Source: Cellulomonas sp. ACRRI (lineage in GTDB: Bacteria; Actinomycetota; Actinomycetes; Actinomycetales; Cellulomonadaceae). Taken from it: a stretch of DNA of 64,000 nt. Below are positions 33,993 to 41,334 of this stretch, piece by piece; within the stretch, counting starts at the first letter, position 1; every line of letters begins with the position of its first letter. A model generated the notes under the pieces. The model did no database searches, had not been told where the DNA came from, and saw nothing but the letters and a program-made list of their open reading frames with translations. The stretch is from contig NZ_JAKRMS010000006.1 in assembly GCF_022346185.1 (NCBI RefSeq), positions 1-64,000 of the forward strand, read 5' to 3'. Both the position numbers and the translations under genes were made by a program.

Positions 33993-34976
33993 ATGGGCAC
34001 GCGCGTCAGCAGGAAGAGCCGCCCGGTGCGGGTCTCCGGAGCCTGGTACGACTCGCCATGGCGGATCGCCGGCCACGCGGTCGGCACGGCCCTGGCGCTG
34101 GTGCTGATCGGCCTGGTGATCGCGCTGGCCGTCGTGCCCCGGCTGTCCGGCGGGGCCTCGCTCACCGTGCTCACCGGCTCGATGGAGCCCACCTTCGCGC
34201 CCGGCGACGTGATCGTCGTCAAGGGCGTCGACGCCGCCGAGGTCTGCGCCGAGGTCGGCGTCGGCGAGATCGTCACGTTCTTCCCCGAGCCGAACGACCC
34301 GGCGCTGATCAGCCACCGGGTGATCGGCAAGACCATCGGCACCTTCGACGACGGCACCTCCTGCCGGCTCGTCACCCAGGGCGACGCGAACTCCGCGGTC
34401 GACGACCCCGTCTCGCCGGAGCAGGTCCGCGGCGTCTTCCAGTACGGCGTGCCGAAGCTCGGCTGGGCCCGGCAGTGGGTCGGCGACAACGTGCGGACGG
34501 TGGTCGTCGTCGCCGCGCTCGCGCTGGTCGCCCTCGGCATCGCCTCCAGCATGCGCAAGCCCCGCACCCGGATCTACGCGGCGCCGGGCGGCACCGACGG
34601 GCCCGCGGGCCTCGGCGGCGTCCCCGTCGACGTCGCGCCCGCGCCCACCGCGCCCGCGCCCACCGCGCCCGCCCTCGACGCCGAGGACCTGGCCCACGAG
34701 CGCGCACTACGGGAGCGCGACCTCGACCTGCGGGAGCGCGAGCTGGAGCTCCGCGAGCGCGAGCTGGAGCTGGCCCGGCTGCAGGCCGGCCCGGCCTGGT
34801 TCGAGCGCGACCTGCACCGCGAGCCCGACCTCCGCGACCTCGACCCCGTGCTCCGCGACCTCGGCCGCGACCTCGTCGCGGACCGCGAGCCCGAGCACGA
34901 CCCCCAGCCGCCGACGGCACCGGTCGCCGTGCTGGCGCCCCTTCCCGCACAGCCGCTCGACCGAATCGAGACGTGA
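33993..34976 (+). CDS. sipW: SipW-like signal peptidase I with a charged C-terminal tail
   Basis: This 327-residue membrane protease is of the ER/SipW type. The nucleophile is S63 in TGSMEP; the general base is His (H108 in ISHRVIGK) rather than Lys; D131 lies in QGDANSAVDD. Helices at about 26-48 and 167-185 hold it in the membrane with the active site outside. It would cleave the alternate signals of the three upstream proteins. Unusually, about 140 residues follow the second helix: a Pro/Ala linker, then a repeated RERELEL segment (about 237-262) likely to form a charged helix, then a Pro-rich end. As I recall, typical SipW proteins stop near residue 190. The LAVTG gene overlaps its stop. 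Confidence 0.92.
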   Translation: MGTRVSRKSRPVRVSGAWYDSPWRIAGHAVGTALALVLIGLVIALAVVPRLSGGASLTVLTGSMEPTFAPGDVIVVKGVDAAEVCAEVGVGEIVTFFPEPNDPALISHRVIGKTIGTFDDGTSCRLVTQGDANSAVDDPVSPEQVRGVFQYGVPKLGWARQWVGDNVRTVVVVAALALVALGIASSMRKPRTRIYAAPGGTDGPAGLGGVPVDVAPAPTAPAPTAPALDAEDLAHERALRERDLDLRERELELRERELELARLQAGPAWFERDLHREPDLRDLDPVLRDLGRDLVADREPEHDPQPPTAPVAVLAPLPAQPLDRIET

Positions 34977-36112
34977 TGTCCTCCCGTACCGTGGTCCTCC
35001 CGACCGGCCCCGGGGCGCAGCCCCAGGTGCTCCGCGTCGACGGGGGCGGCCTGTCCCAGCGCGGGCGCACGCTCGCCTGGATCCTGGCGCTCGTGCTCCT
35101 GCTGACGGGCGCGGGCGCGCTGACGGCGGCGGGCATCACGCCGATCACCGGCGAGCGCCTGGCCGCGACCACCGGCTCCGGCACCGCCGGCGGCTCCGGG
35201 TCGTCCGGCTCGTCCGGAGGGGCGGCCGGCTCGGGCGCGACCACCGGCACCGAGACGGCCGTGGCGGCCGGGGACGGCGCGGACGGCGGCGCGACGGGCC
35301 GGGACGGCACGGTCGTCGAGGGCGCCGTCGTCGGCGAGTGGGACGGCCCGACCGTGCACCTCGACTGGTCCGGGCAGCGGTACACCACGGTCGAGGCGGA
35401 CTTCGTCGGCGACCGGGTCGCCTCGCCCGGCGACCGCGTCGAGCGCACCCTGACGCTGCGCAACGCGGGCCCGGAGGACGCGGTCCTCTCGGTCGACCTG
35501 CTGCTCGACGAGACGGTCCCCGCCGGCTCGCCGAACCCCGGGCTGGGCGAGGCGATCGACCTGCACTGGGACGTCGCCGGCGTCGAGGGCTCCGAGCAGT
35601 TCGCGGTGCTGCACTCCGAGAAGCAGCCGACGATCGCCGAGGTGCGGGTCCCCGAGGGCGGCACCGTGCCCGTCACGGTCGGGTTCACCATGCCGGCGTC
35701 CGAGACCGGCCACCGCGGTGGCGACGACTCGACGACGCTGCACTTCCGCGTCCTGGCGCACCTCCAGGGCGAGACCGGCGTGGACCCGGCTCCTGTCCCG
35801 CCGGAGCCGGTCGACCCCGAGGAGCCCGCGGAGCCCGGCCCCGACGGCGGCCTCGCCGTCACCGGGTCCCACCTGCTCGGCGCGGTCCTGCTGCTGCTCG
35901 GCCTGCTGCTGGCCGGCTGGATGCTGCTGGCCCTGAACCGGCGGCGCACCGCGTGCGACGTGTGCGGCGGGCGCGTCGACCGGGGTGACCGGTGGACGGT
36001 GCACCACGCCGAGGACGGCACCCGGACCGTCGAGTGCGGGGACTGCTGGGGACGCCCGCGGCTCGGCGTCCAGGACCGGGAGCAGGAGCCGGTGGGCCCC
36101 GCGGCCCGCTGA
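34976..36112 (+). CDS. LAVTG-type surface protein with cytoplasmic CxxC...CxxC tail
   Basis: This 378-residue protein has an N-terminal helix at about 32-52 (AWILALVLLLTGAGALTAAGI), a Gly/Ser/Thr-rich linker, and a beta-sandwich domain at about 120-265 (RVERTLTLRNAGPEDAVLSV; TVPVTVGFTMPASETG). A Pro/Glu stretch, LAVTG at 293-297 and a helix at 299-320 follow. Instead of the usual few basic residues, about 55 more follow NRRR: CDVC at 327-330, HH at 343-344 and CGDC at 354-357, spaced like a zinc ribbon. If LAVTG is cut by a sortase this tail is released inside the cell. The ATG overlaps the sipW stop. I know of no named family with this layout. Confidence 0.82.
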   Translation: MSSRTVVLPTGPGAQPQVLRVDGGGLSQRGRTLAWILALVLLLTGAGALTAAGITPITGERLAATTGSGTAGGSGSSGSSGGAAGSGATTGTETAVAAGDGADGGATGRDGTVVEGAVVGEWDGPTVHLDWSGQRYTTVEADFVGDRVASPGDRVERTLTLRNAGPEDAVLSVDLLLDETVPAGSPNPGLGEAIDLHWDVAGVEGSEQFAVLHSEKQPTIAEVRVPEGGTVPVTVGFTMPASETGHRGGDDSTTLHFRVLAHLQGETGVDPAPVPPEPVDPEEPAEPGPDGGLAVTGSHLLGAVLLLLGLLLAGWMLLALNRRRTACDVCGGRVDRGDRWTVHHAEDGTRTVECGDCWGRPRLGVQDREQEPVGPAAR

Positions 36113-36128
36113 GGCGCGCCGCCTGGAC

Positions 36129-36148
36129 GCTCCCGCCCTGGTGGGAGC
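36129..36148 (+). terminator. hairpin closing the surface locus
   Basis: GCTCCC (36129-36134) pairs with GGGAGC (36143-36148) around 8 bases, 16 bases after the LAVTG gene stop. Short, and only moderately convincing. Confidence 0.45.
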
Positions 36149-36208
36149 ACCCTGGGCCCACCAGCCCCGCGGGGGCGCGGCCCGCGCGGCCGGGAGGGGA
36201 GCCGGGGC

Positions 36209-37837
36209 ATGAGCGAGGAGGTCCGGGCGGCCACGCCGCGCGCGGAGGGGCGCGCGTCGTGGCTGCCCCTCGTCTGCCTGTTCCTCGCGCAGGTGCTGAT
36301 GGCCTTCAACCTGGCGTCCCTGCCGGTGTCCATCGGCGGCATGGTCGCCGACTTCGGGGTGCCCCCGACGGCCGTCAGCGGTGCGATCGTGACCTACGGG
36401 CTGTTCGTCGCCGCCCTGGTGATGACCGGGGCCAAGGTCGGCCAGCGGCTCGGCTGGGTCCGCGCGTTCCGGGTCGTGGTCGCCACGTTCGCGGTGTCCA
36501 GCCTGCTGATGCTGCTCGCCCCCTCGGTCGGCTGGGTGATCGCGGCGCAGGCGCTCGCGGGGGCCTCCGCGGCCGTGATCGTGCCCTCGCTGGTCGCGCT
36601 GATCGCCCAGAGCTACGCCGGCGACCAGCAGGCCACCGCGATCGGCTCCCTCGGGTCCGCCCGCGCGATCGCCGGGGTCGCCGCGTTCCTGCTCGGCGGG
36701 GTGCTGGGCACGCTCGTCGGGTGGCGGCCCGTGTTCGGCGTGGCGCTGGCGCTCGCGGTCGCCGTGCTCGTGCTGAGCACCCGGCTGCACCCGGTGCCCG
36801 GCGACCCGACCGTCCGGATCGACGCGGTGGGCGCGGTGCTCGTCGGCGCGGGGGTGGCCCTGGTGTCCGTCGGCTTCCAGAACCTCGACGCCTGGGGCCT
36901 GCTGCTCGCCGCGCCGGACGCGCCGTTCGACGTGGCGGGGGTGTCGCCGGCCCCGGTCCTCGTGGTCGTCGGCGTGGTGCTCGGGCAGGCGTTCGTGCGG
37001 TGGACGCGGCGCCGGGTCGCGTCCGGGCGGACCCCGCTCGTCGACCTGTCGGTGCTCGGGTCGCCGCAGGAGCGCGCGGCCGTCTACGCGATGTTCACGG
37101 TCGTCGCGCTGGAGGCGGCGCTGAACTTCACCGTCCCGCTCTACATCCAGATCGTGCAGGGGCGCACGCCGCTGGACACCGCCCTGGCGATGATGCCGTT
37201 CAACCTCACGGTGTTCGTCGTCGCGACGCTCGTCGTCCGGCTGTACGGCCGGTTCCCGCCGCGCACGATCGCGCTCGTGGGCTTCGGGCTCACCACCGCC
37301 GCGCTCACCTGGCTGTCGCTGGTCGTGACGAACAACTGGGAGACGCTGCCGACCGTCCTCGGGCTGGTGGTGTTCGGCGTGGGCCAGGGCGCTCTGGTCA
37401 CGATCGTGTTCAACGTGCTCGTCACGGCCGCGCCCCGGCAGCAGGCGGGGGATGTCGGGGCCATCCGCGGCACCACCCAGAACCTCGCGTCGGCCGTCGG
37501 CACCGCCCTGGTCGGCGCGCTGCTCGTCACCATCCTCGGCATCGGGGTGGGGCGGGCCGTGCTCGCGCACCCGGAGCTGCCGCCGTCGCTGGTCGCTCAG
37601 GTCGACCTCGACTCGGTCGACTTCGTCAGCAACGACGACCTCCGCGAGGCGCTGCGGACCCGGACCGACGCCGACCCGGCGCAGGTCGACGCGGCCGTGG
37701 CCGTCAACGAGCAGGTCCGGCTGGACACGCTGCGGGTGGGGCTGCTGGTGCTCGCCGGCCTGAGCGCCGTCGCCGCGCTGCCGGCGAGCCGGCTGCCGCG
37801 GTACCGACCCGGGGAGGCGGCGGACCGGTCGCGCTGA
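36209..37837 (+). CDS. MFS transporter, DHA2 (14-helix drug/proton antiporter) type
   Basis: This 542-residue membrane protein is of the EmrB/QacA kind. About 14 hydrophobic segments are visible, with LPVSIGGMVADFGVPPTAVSG in the region of family motif D1, LGSARAIAGVAAFLLGGVLG resembling antiporter motif C, and a polar stretch of about 60 residues near 450-510 (DLDSVDFVSNDDLREALRT) forming an extended loop. It would expel hydrophobic or cationic compounds with proton uptake. GGGAGGGGAGCCGGGG precedes the ATG. It stands alone between the surface locus and the acyltransferase gene, with no adjacent regulator, so substrate and control are unknown. Confidence 0.9.
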   Translation: MSEEVRAATPRAEGRASWLPLVCLFLAQVLMAFNLASLPVSIGGMVADFGVPPTAVSGAIVTYGLFVAALVMTGAKVGQRLGWVRAFRVVVATFAVSSLLMLLAPSVGWVIAAQALAGASAAVIVPSLVALIAQSYAGDQQATAIGSLGSARAIAGVAAFLLGGVLGTLVGWRPVFGVALALAVAVLVLSTRLHPVPGDPTVRIDAVGAVLVGAGVALVSVGFQNLDAWGLLLAAPDAPFDVAGVSPAPVLVVVGVVLGQAFVRWTRRRVASGRTPLVDLSVLGSPQERAAVYAMFTVVALEAALNFTVPLYIQIVQGRTPLDTALAMMPFNLTVFVVATLVVRLYGRFPPRTIALVGFGLTTAALTWLSLVVTNNWETLPTVLGLVVFGVGQGALVTIVFNVLVTAAPRQQAGDVGAIRGTTQNLASAVGTALVGALLVTILGIGVGRAVLAHPELPPSLVAQVDLDSVDFVSNDDLREALRTRTDADPAQVDAAVAVNEQVRLDTLRVGLLVLAGLSAVAALPASRLPRYRPGEAADRSR

Positions 37838-37970
37838 CCGGTGCGTCCGATCGGGCGAAATCTATGCAAAACGGACAGGCGCCCGCGGGTTCTGGGATAT
37901 CAACGACAGCCTCGGGTCGCGACGCCGGGCGCCGTCGGCCGCCCGGGCCGGCCCCGACCCGGAGGTGCCG
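37838..37970 (+). promoter_or_regulatory. promoter region of the acyltransferase gene with an unusual A-rich patch
   Basis: GCGAAATCTATGCAAAACGG at 37855-37874 and GATATC further on are strikingly A/T-rich for this genome and lie 100 bases upstream of the acyltransferase start. It is probably a promoter or protein-binding site; I cannot assign a sigma factor. Confidence 0.35.
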
Positions 37971-39173
37971 ATGTCCGTCCCCACGACCGTCCGCGGCCCG
38001 GTCCCCGGCGCCCCGGCCGCCGGCGCGGCCGGCGGCCGGCTGCCGGGCCTCGACGGCCTGCGCGGCGTCGCGGCCCTCGTCGTCCTCGTCCACCACTCGC
38101 TGCTGCTGACCCCGGCGCTGATGGCGGTGCACGACGACCCCGCCGCCCCGCGGAGCGCGCTCGTCCAGGTCGCGTCGGCCACGCCGCTGCACCTGCTGTG
38201 GGAGGGCGAGGTCGCCGTGCAGGTGTTCTTCGTGCTCAGCGGGTTCGTGCTCACCGCCGCCGCGACCCGCCCGTCGCACCGCTGGGGCCCGTACTACCCG
38301 CAGCGGCTGCTCCGCCTGTACCTGCCGGTGTGGGCCGCCGTGGTGCTGGCCGTCGCGCTGCGCCTCGCCGTGCCCGCGGGCGACACCGCCGGGCTCAGCC
38401 CGTGGCTGACCTACCACGGCGACGTCGGCCGGGCCGGGGTGCTCGGCGACCTGCTGCTGGTGGTCGGACCCGCCGGGTCGACCATCAGCGCGCTGTGGTC
38501 CCTGCGCTGGGAGGTGCTGTTCTCCCTGCTGCTCCCGCTGTTCGTCGTCGCCGCGACCCGCCTGCGGCACTGGGCGCCGCTGGTGCTCGGTGCGCTCGCC
38601 GCGATCGCGTGGCTCGGCGCGGCGACCGGCCCCGTCGACGCGCCCTACGCGCTCGGCGCGGCGTACCAGCTGCCGCTGTTCGCACTCGGCTGCGTGCTCG
38701 CCGCGGGCCGCGACCGGCTCGCCGCGGTCACCGCCCGGTGGGGGCGCGGGACCTGGGCGGGGGTGCTGCTCGCGGCCGTGCTGCTGACGACGAGCTACTG
38801 GCTGCTCGACCTCGCCGGGGCCCGGGCGGACGTGCCCACGGCGGTCGTCGCGCTGACCCGGGTGCTGCAGGCCGCCGGCGCCGGGCTGCTCGTGGTCGCC
38901 GCGCTCGGCCCGCTCGCCCGGCCGCTGAGCCACCCCGCCGTGCGCTGGCTCGGCACGCGGTCGTTCAGCCTGTACCTGGTGCACGAGCCCGTGGTGGTGG
39001 CGGTCGGCTACCTCACGGGGTGGACGTCGCCCGCGGTGCTGCTGCTCACCGTGCCGGTGTCGCTGCTGCTGGCGGAGGCGTTCTTCCGGGCCGTCGAGCG
39101 CCCGTCGCACCGCCTGTCCCGCACCGTCGGGGCGCGCCTGGGCCGGGGGCGCCACCCCGTCGCCGCGGCCTGA
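37971..39173 (+). CDS. membrane-bound acyltransferase (acyltransferase 3 / OafA-like)
   Basis: This 400-residue protein has about ten hydrophobic helices and the family landmarks: the N-terminal GLDGLRGVAALVVLVHHS with its essential His, GEVAVQVFFVLSGFVLTAAA, SALWSLRWEVLFSLLLP and RSFSLYLVHEPVVV. Relatives O-acetylate surface polysaccharides, peptidoglycan or small molecules using a cytoplasmic acyl-CoA. The ATG at 37971 follows GGAGG by 5 bases. There is no C-terminal SGNH domain, so it is the single-domain form. No glycan operon is adjacent; the WbsX-like and GT2 genes in the window are several kb away. Confidence 0.9.
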   Translation: MSVPTTVRGPVPGAPAAGAAGGRLPGLDGLRGVAALVVLVHHSLLLTPALMAVHDDPAAPRSALVQVASATPLHLLWEGEVAVQVFFVLSGFVLTAAATRPSHRWGPYYPQRLLRLYLPVWAAVVLAVALRLAVPAGDTAGLSPWLTYHGDVGRAGVLGDLLLVVGPAGSTISALWSLRWEVLFSLLLPLFVVAATRLRHWAPLVLGALAAIAWLGAATGPVDAPYALGAAYQLPLFALGCVLAAGRDRLAAVTARWGRGTWAGVLLAAVLLTTSYWLLDLAGARADVPTAVVALTRVLQAAGAGLLVVAALGPLARPLSHPAVRWLGTRSFSLYLVHEPVVVAVGYLTGWTSPAVLLLTVPVSLLLAEAFFRAVERPSHRLSRTVGARLGRGRHPVAAA

Positions 39174-39187
39174 CCCGGCGGGCACGG

Positions 39188-39255
39188 CGAGATCGGCGGT
39201 TCGCGCCGAGATCGGCGCGTGCAGGCACCGATCTCGGGCGGGACCGCCGATCTCG
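39188..39255. repeat. 68-bp nested palindrome, copy 2 of 4
   Basis: Starts CGAGATCGGCGGTT and ends GACCGCCGATCTCG, with inner GCAGGCACCGATCTCG. Same spacing as the other copies. It starts 15 bases after the acyltransferase stop. Confidence 0.85.
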
Positions 39256-39362
39256 ACGCGGCCGGGCTCCCGCACAGGAAGTCCCCATCTCCCGGACGCC
39301 CGGCGTTCATCTGCGGCGGCCACACTCGGTGCCATCGGTCGCGCGCGGGAGAGGGCTGGCGG

Positions 39363-39632
39363 ATGCAGGCGGTACGGGACGTGGGCACGCGGTACTCGTG
39401 GGTCCAGGTGGAGCACCCGGTGTACGTCGTGGACTTCCTGGCCTCGGCGGGCGCACCCGCCGAGCGCTGGCGGCTGGTCGACGGCGGCGACGTGCTCGAG
39501 GTGCTCGAGTGGGTCGCCCGGCACCAGCGCGGCCGCGCCGTCGCGGTGAGCCTGGAGGTCGAGGACGCCGGCGGCTTCGCGCTCGTGCAGCTGACCCCGG
39601 CCGAGGGCCTCCGCCGAGTCGCCGGCTGGTGA
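39363..39632 (+). CDS. small hypothetical protein
   Basis: This 89-residue acidic protein has mixed alpha/beta character (TRYSWVQVEHPVYVVDFLAS; GDVLEVLEWVARHQRGRAVAVSLEV; GFALVQLTP). There is no signal peptide, membrane segment or known motif. GC-biased codon positions and a clean ATG after GAGAGGG support it as a real gene. I do not recognise the family. A 16-bp tandem repeat begins 4 bases after its stop codon, and a 68-bp palindrome lies on each side of the gene. Confidence 0.7.
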   Translation: MQAVRDVGTRYSWVQVEHPVYVVDFLASAGAPAERWRLVDGGDVLEVLEWVARHQRGRAVAVSLEVEDAGGFALVQLTPAEGLRRVAGW

Positions 39633-39635
39633 CCA

Positions 39636-39705
39636 CGCGCCGCCCCGCCGACGCGCCGCCCCGCCGACGCGCCGCCCCGCCGACGCGCCGCCTCGCCGAC
39701 GCGCC
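39636..39705. repeat. 16-bp minisatellite, four units
   Basis: The unit CGCGCCGCCCCGCCGA is repeated at 39636, 39652, 39668 and, with one change (CCTC for CCCC), at 39684, followed by a partial unit to 39705. Too short and too uniform to be CRISPR. Likely to vary in copy number between strains. Confidence 0.9.
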
Positions 39706-39773
39706 CGAGGTAGGACCGTCCCGCCGAGATAGGACCGTGGCAGGTCCTATCTGGGCGCGCGGGCCCTATCTCG
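39706..39773. repeat. 68-bp nested palindrome, copy 3 of 4 (sequence-divergent)
   Basis: Same length and plan as the other copies but with different bases in the arms: CGAGATAGGACC pairs with GGTCCTATCT, and the outer CGAGGTAGGACC pairs less perfectly with GGGCCCTATCTCG. The core GCAGG is kept. Changes are compensatory, so the structure rather than the sequence is conserved. Confidence 0.8.
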
Positions 39774-39838
39774 GCGGCCTCGGACGGCGCCCCCCGGTCG
39801 GGCGCGGGCGTCCGGCCCGCGGCGGGCGGGGCGGGCGG

Positions 39839-40294
39839 TCAGCGCGTGGCGAGCAGGGCCGTGAGGGGCGTGCCGACCAGCGCGCCGATCAGGAACGCCC
39901 AGCCGCCGGTGAGCCGGCGGCGCGGTGCCGTCGCCGGCTCCCGCCGCCAGGCGGCCGTCGGCTCCAGCAGCAGGTAGACGACCGCGGCGGGCCAGACGTA
40001 GGCGACCAGCCAGAACCACGCCCACCGGGTCGCGAGCCGCGGCTCCGGGCCGCTGATGATCGAGGCGGTCAGCGCGACGAGCGCGCCGAGCGCGAGCAGC
40101 GCGTCCGGGGCGCCGTACGACCGGGCGTCCGCGCCGCCGGCCCCGCCGGGCCGGAGCAGCGCGTACGCGACCGAGCCGAGCACGGCGGCCAGCAGCACCA
40201 TCCGCACGGCGAGGTGCGCGGCGGTCGAGGGCGGCACGAGCCGCGGCTCCCGCGGCGCGGCGGGCGGGGGCGGCGGGGCGCTGGGCAGGCTCAC
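39839..40294 (-). CDS. small integral membrane protein, function unknown
   Basis: This 151-residue protein has a Pro-rich N-terminus (SLPSAPPPPPAAP) and four hydrophobic segments (LAVRMVLLAAVLGSVAYALL; ALLALGALVALTASIISG; WAWFWLVAYVWPAAVVYLLL; GWAFLIGALVGTPLTALL). No conserved catalytic residues or named domain were recognised. I chose the GTG at 40294, 8 bases after a TAGCGT hexamer, because a longer frame would translate through the palindromic repeat at 40324. The transcript would be nearly leaderless. It is convergent with the small gene at 39363. Confidence 0.65.
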   Translation of the reverse strand: MSLPSAPPPPPAAPREPRLVPPSTAAHLAVRMVLLAAVLGSVAYALLRPGGAGGADARSYGAPDALLALGALVALTASIISGPEPRLATRWAWFWLVAYVWPAAVVYLLLEPTAAWRREPATAPRRRLTGGWAFLIGALVGTPLTALLATR

Positions 40295-40302
40295 GATCGG
40301 CC

Positions 40303-40308
40303 ACGCTA
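40303..40308 (-). promoter_or_regulatory. candidate -10 element (TAGCGT)
   Basis: Minus-strand TAGCGT, 8 bases before the GTG start of the membrane protein at 39839. Confidence 0.4.
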
Positions 40309-40323
40309 GGCCACTCGGGGCCG

Positions 40324-40391
40324 CGAGGTCGGTGCTTCGACCCGAGATCGGTCGTTGTAGGCACCGATCTCGCGCCGAACCGCCGATGTCG
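40324..40391. repeat. 68-bp nested palindrome, copy 4 of 4
   Basis: Starts CGAGGTCGGTGCTT, inner hairpin CGAGATCGGT / ACCGATCTCG, ends GAACCGCCGATGTCG. The loop reads GTAGG where the others have GCAGG. It lies between two minus-strand genes. Confidence 0.85.
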
Positions 40392-40414
40392 GCGATCGCC
40401 ACCCCGCGCTGGAG

Positions 40415-41272
40415 TCAGACCAGCCCCACCCGGGCGAAGCCCTCCACCAGGCCGTCGACCTGGGGGCCGGGCACGACGAGGTCCGCGACCGCCAGCACCC
40501 GCGGGTCCGCGCCCTCGATGGCGACGCCCGTGCCGGCGTGCTCCAGCATCTCCAGGTCGTTGAGCCCGTCGCCGAACGCGATCACGTCCTCGCGCGAGAC
40601 CCCGAGGTGCTCGACCACCGCCTCGATGCCCAGCGCCTTGTGCACGCCCACCAGGTAGATCTCCCCGGCGGCGTCGCCCATCGCGGCGATCGAGCTGGGG
40701 AGGATGCCGAGCCGGTCGCCGAGCTCCGCGCCGAGCTCGGGCCACGGGATCGCCGCGCCGAAGTAGGTGATCTTCGCGAACGAGCAGGCGCCGAGGTCGT
40801 CCGGGGTGCGCAGGGCCTTGAGGATCTCGAGCGGGCTCGCCGCGCCGTCCGTGCCGCCGTCGTCGCGCCCGAAGTGGCCGCCGAGCAGCTCGCCGAGCCG
40901 GCGGTCCACGCCGGGCCGCCCGTACAGGGCGTCGGGAGCCTCCAGCAGGTAGGCGGCGTCGTGCCGGTCCAGCACCTCGATCGCGCGCGCGGCCAGGTCG
41001 GCGGGGAACCGCTGGTCCCGCAGCACGACCCCGTCGACCTCGACGTACCCGCCGGCGGAGGCGACGATCCCGTCGAACCCCGCGGCGAGGAGCTGCTCGG
41101 GGAGCATCGCCTTCGGGCGGCCGGTGCACAGCAGGACCCGGTGCCCGCGGGCCCGGGCCTCGCGGACCACCCGCGCGTGGGCGGGCGGGACCTCTCCGTG
41201 GTGCGCGTACGTGCCGTCGACGTCGAGGAACACGATCCGGGGGGCCGAGGGCGCAGCAGTCACGCCGGTCAT
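40415..41272 (-). CDS. HAD-superfamily hydrolase (Cof/sugar-phosphatase type)
   Basis: This 285-residue protein has HAD motif I IVFLDVDGTYAHHGE, motif II LLCTGRPKA, a large C2B-type cap in the middle, and motif III/IV DVIAFGDGLNDLEMLEHAGTG. The signature GDGLND is typical of the Cof subfamily, which dephosphorylates sugar phosphates or nucleotides such as riboflavin precursors in the cytoplasm. The ATG at 41272 begins just before the fold; an alternative in-frame ATG lies at 41308. It is divergent from the TetR gene, so both share the short 41273-41334 control region. Substrate is open. Confidence 0.9.
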   Translation of the reverse strand: MTGVTAAPSAPRIVFLDVDGTYAHHGEVPPAHARVVREARARGHRVLLCTGRPKAMLPEQLLAAGFDGIVASAGGYVEVDGVVLRDQRFPADLAARAIEVLDRHDAAYLLEAPDALYGRPGVDRRLGELLGGHFGRDDGGTDGAASPLEILKALRTPDDLGACSFAKITYFGAAIPWPELGAELGDRLGILPSSIAAMGDAAGEIYLVGVHKALGIEAVVEHLGVSREDVIAFGDGLNDLEMLEHAGTGVAIEGADPRVLAVADLVVPGPQVDGLVEGFARVGLV

Positions 41273-41304
41273 TCTCTCGCACCGACGACTCCTATGCCCG
41301 TCAG

Positions 41305-41334
41305 TCAACTGCCTAAAGGGTGTAGGTTGGCGCC
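41305..41334 (+). promoter_or_regulatory. leaderless promoter and likely operator of the TetR gene
   Basis: TAGGTT at 41323-41328 is a good -10 element ending 6 bases before the GTG start at 41335, so the transcript is probably leaderless. CAAC-TG-CCTA ... TAGG-TTG around it is an imperfect inverted repeat that could bind the TetR protein itself. Confidence 0.45.

Noticed and set aside
34643-34680. Ala/Pro-Thr repeats in the sipW coding sequence as a regulatory repeat
   Set aside because: They are in frame and encode a plausible flexible linker; no reason to treat them as non-coding.
39636-39705. CRISPR array
   Set aside because: 16-bp units are directly abutting with no spacers, and no cas genes are present.
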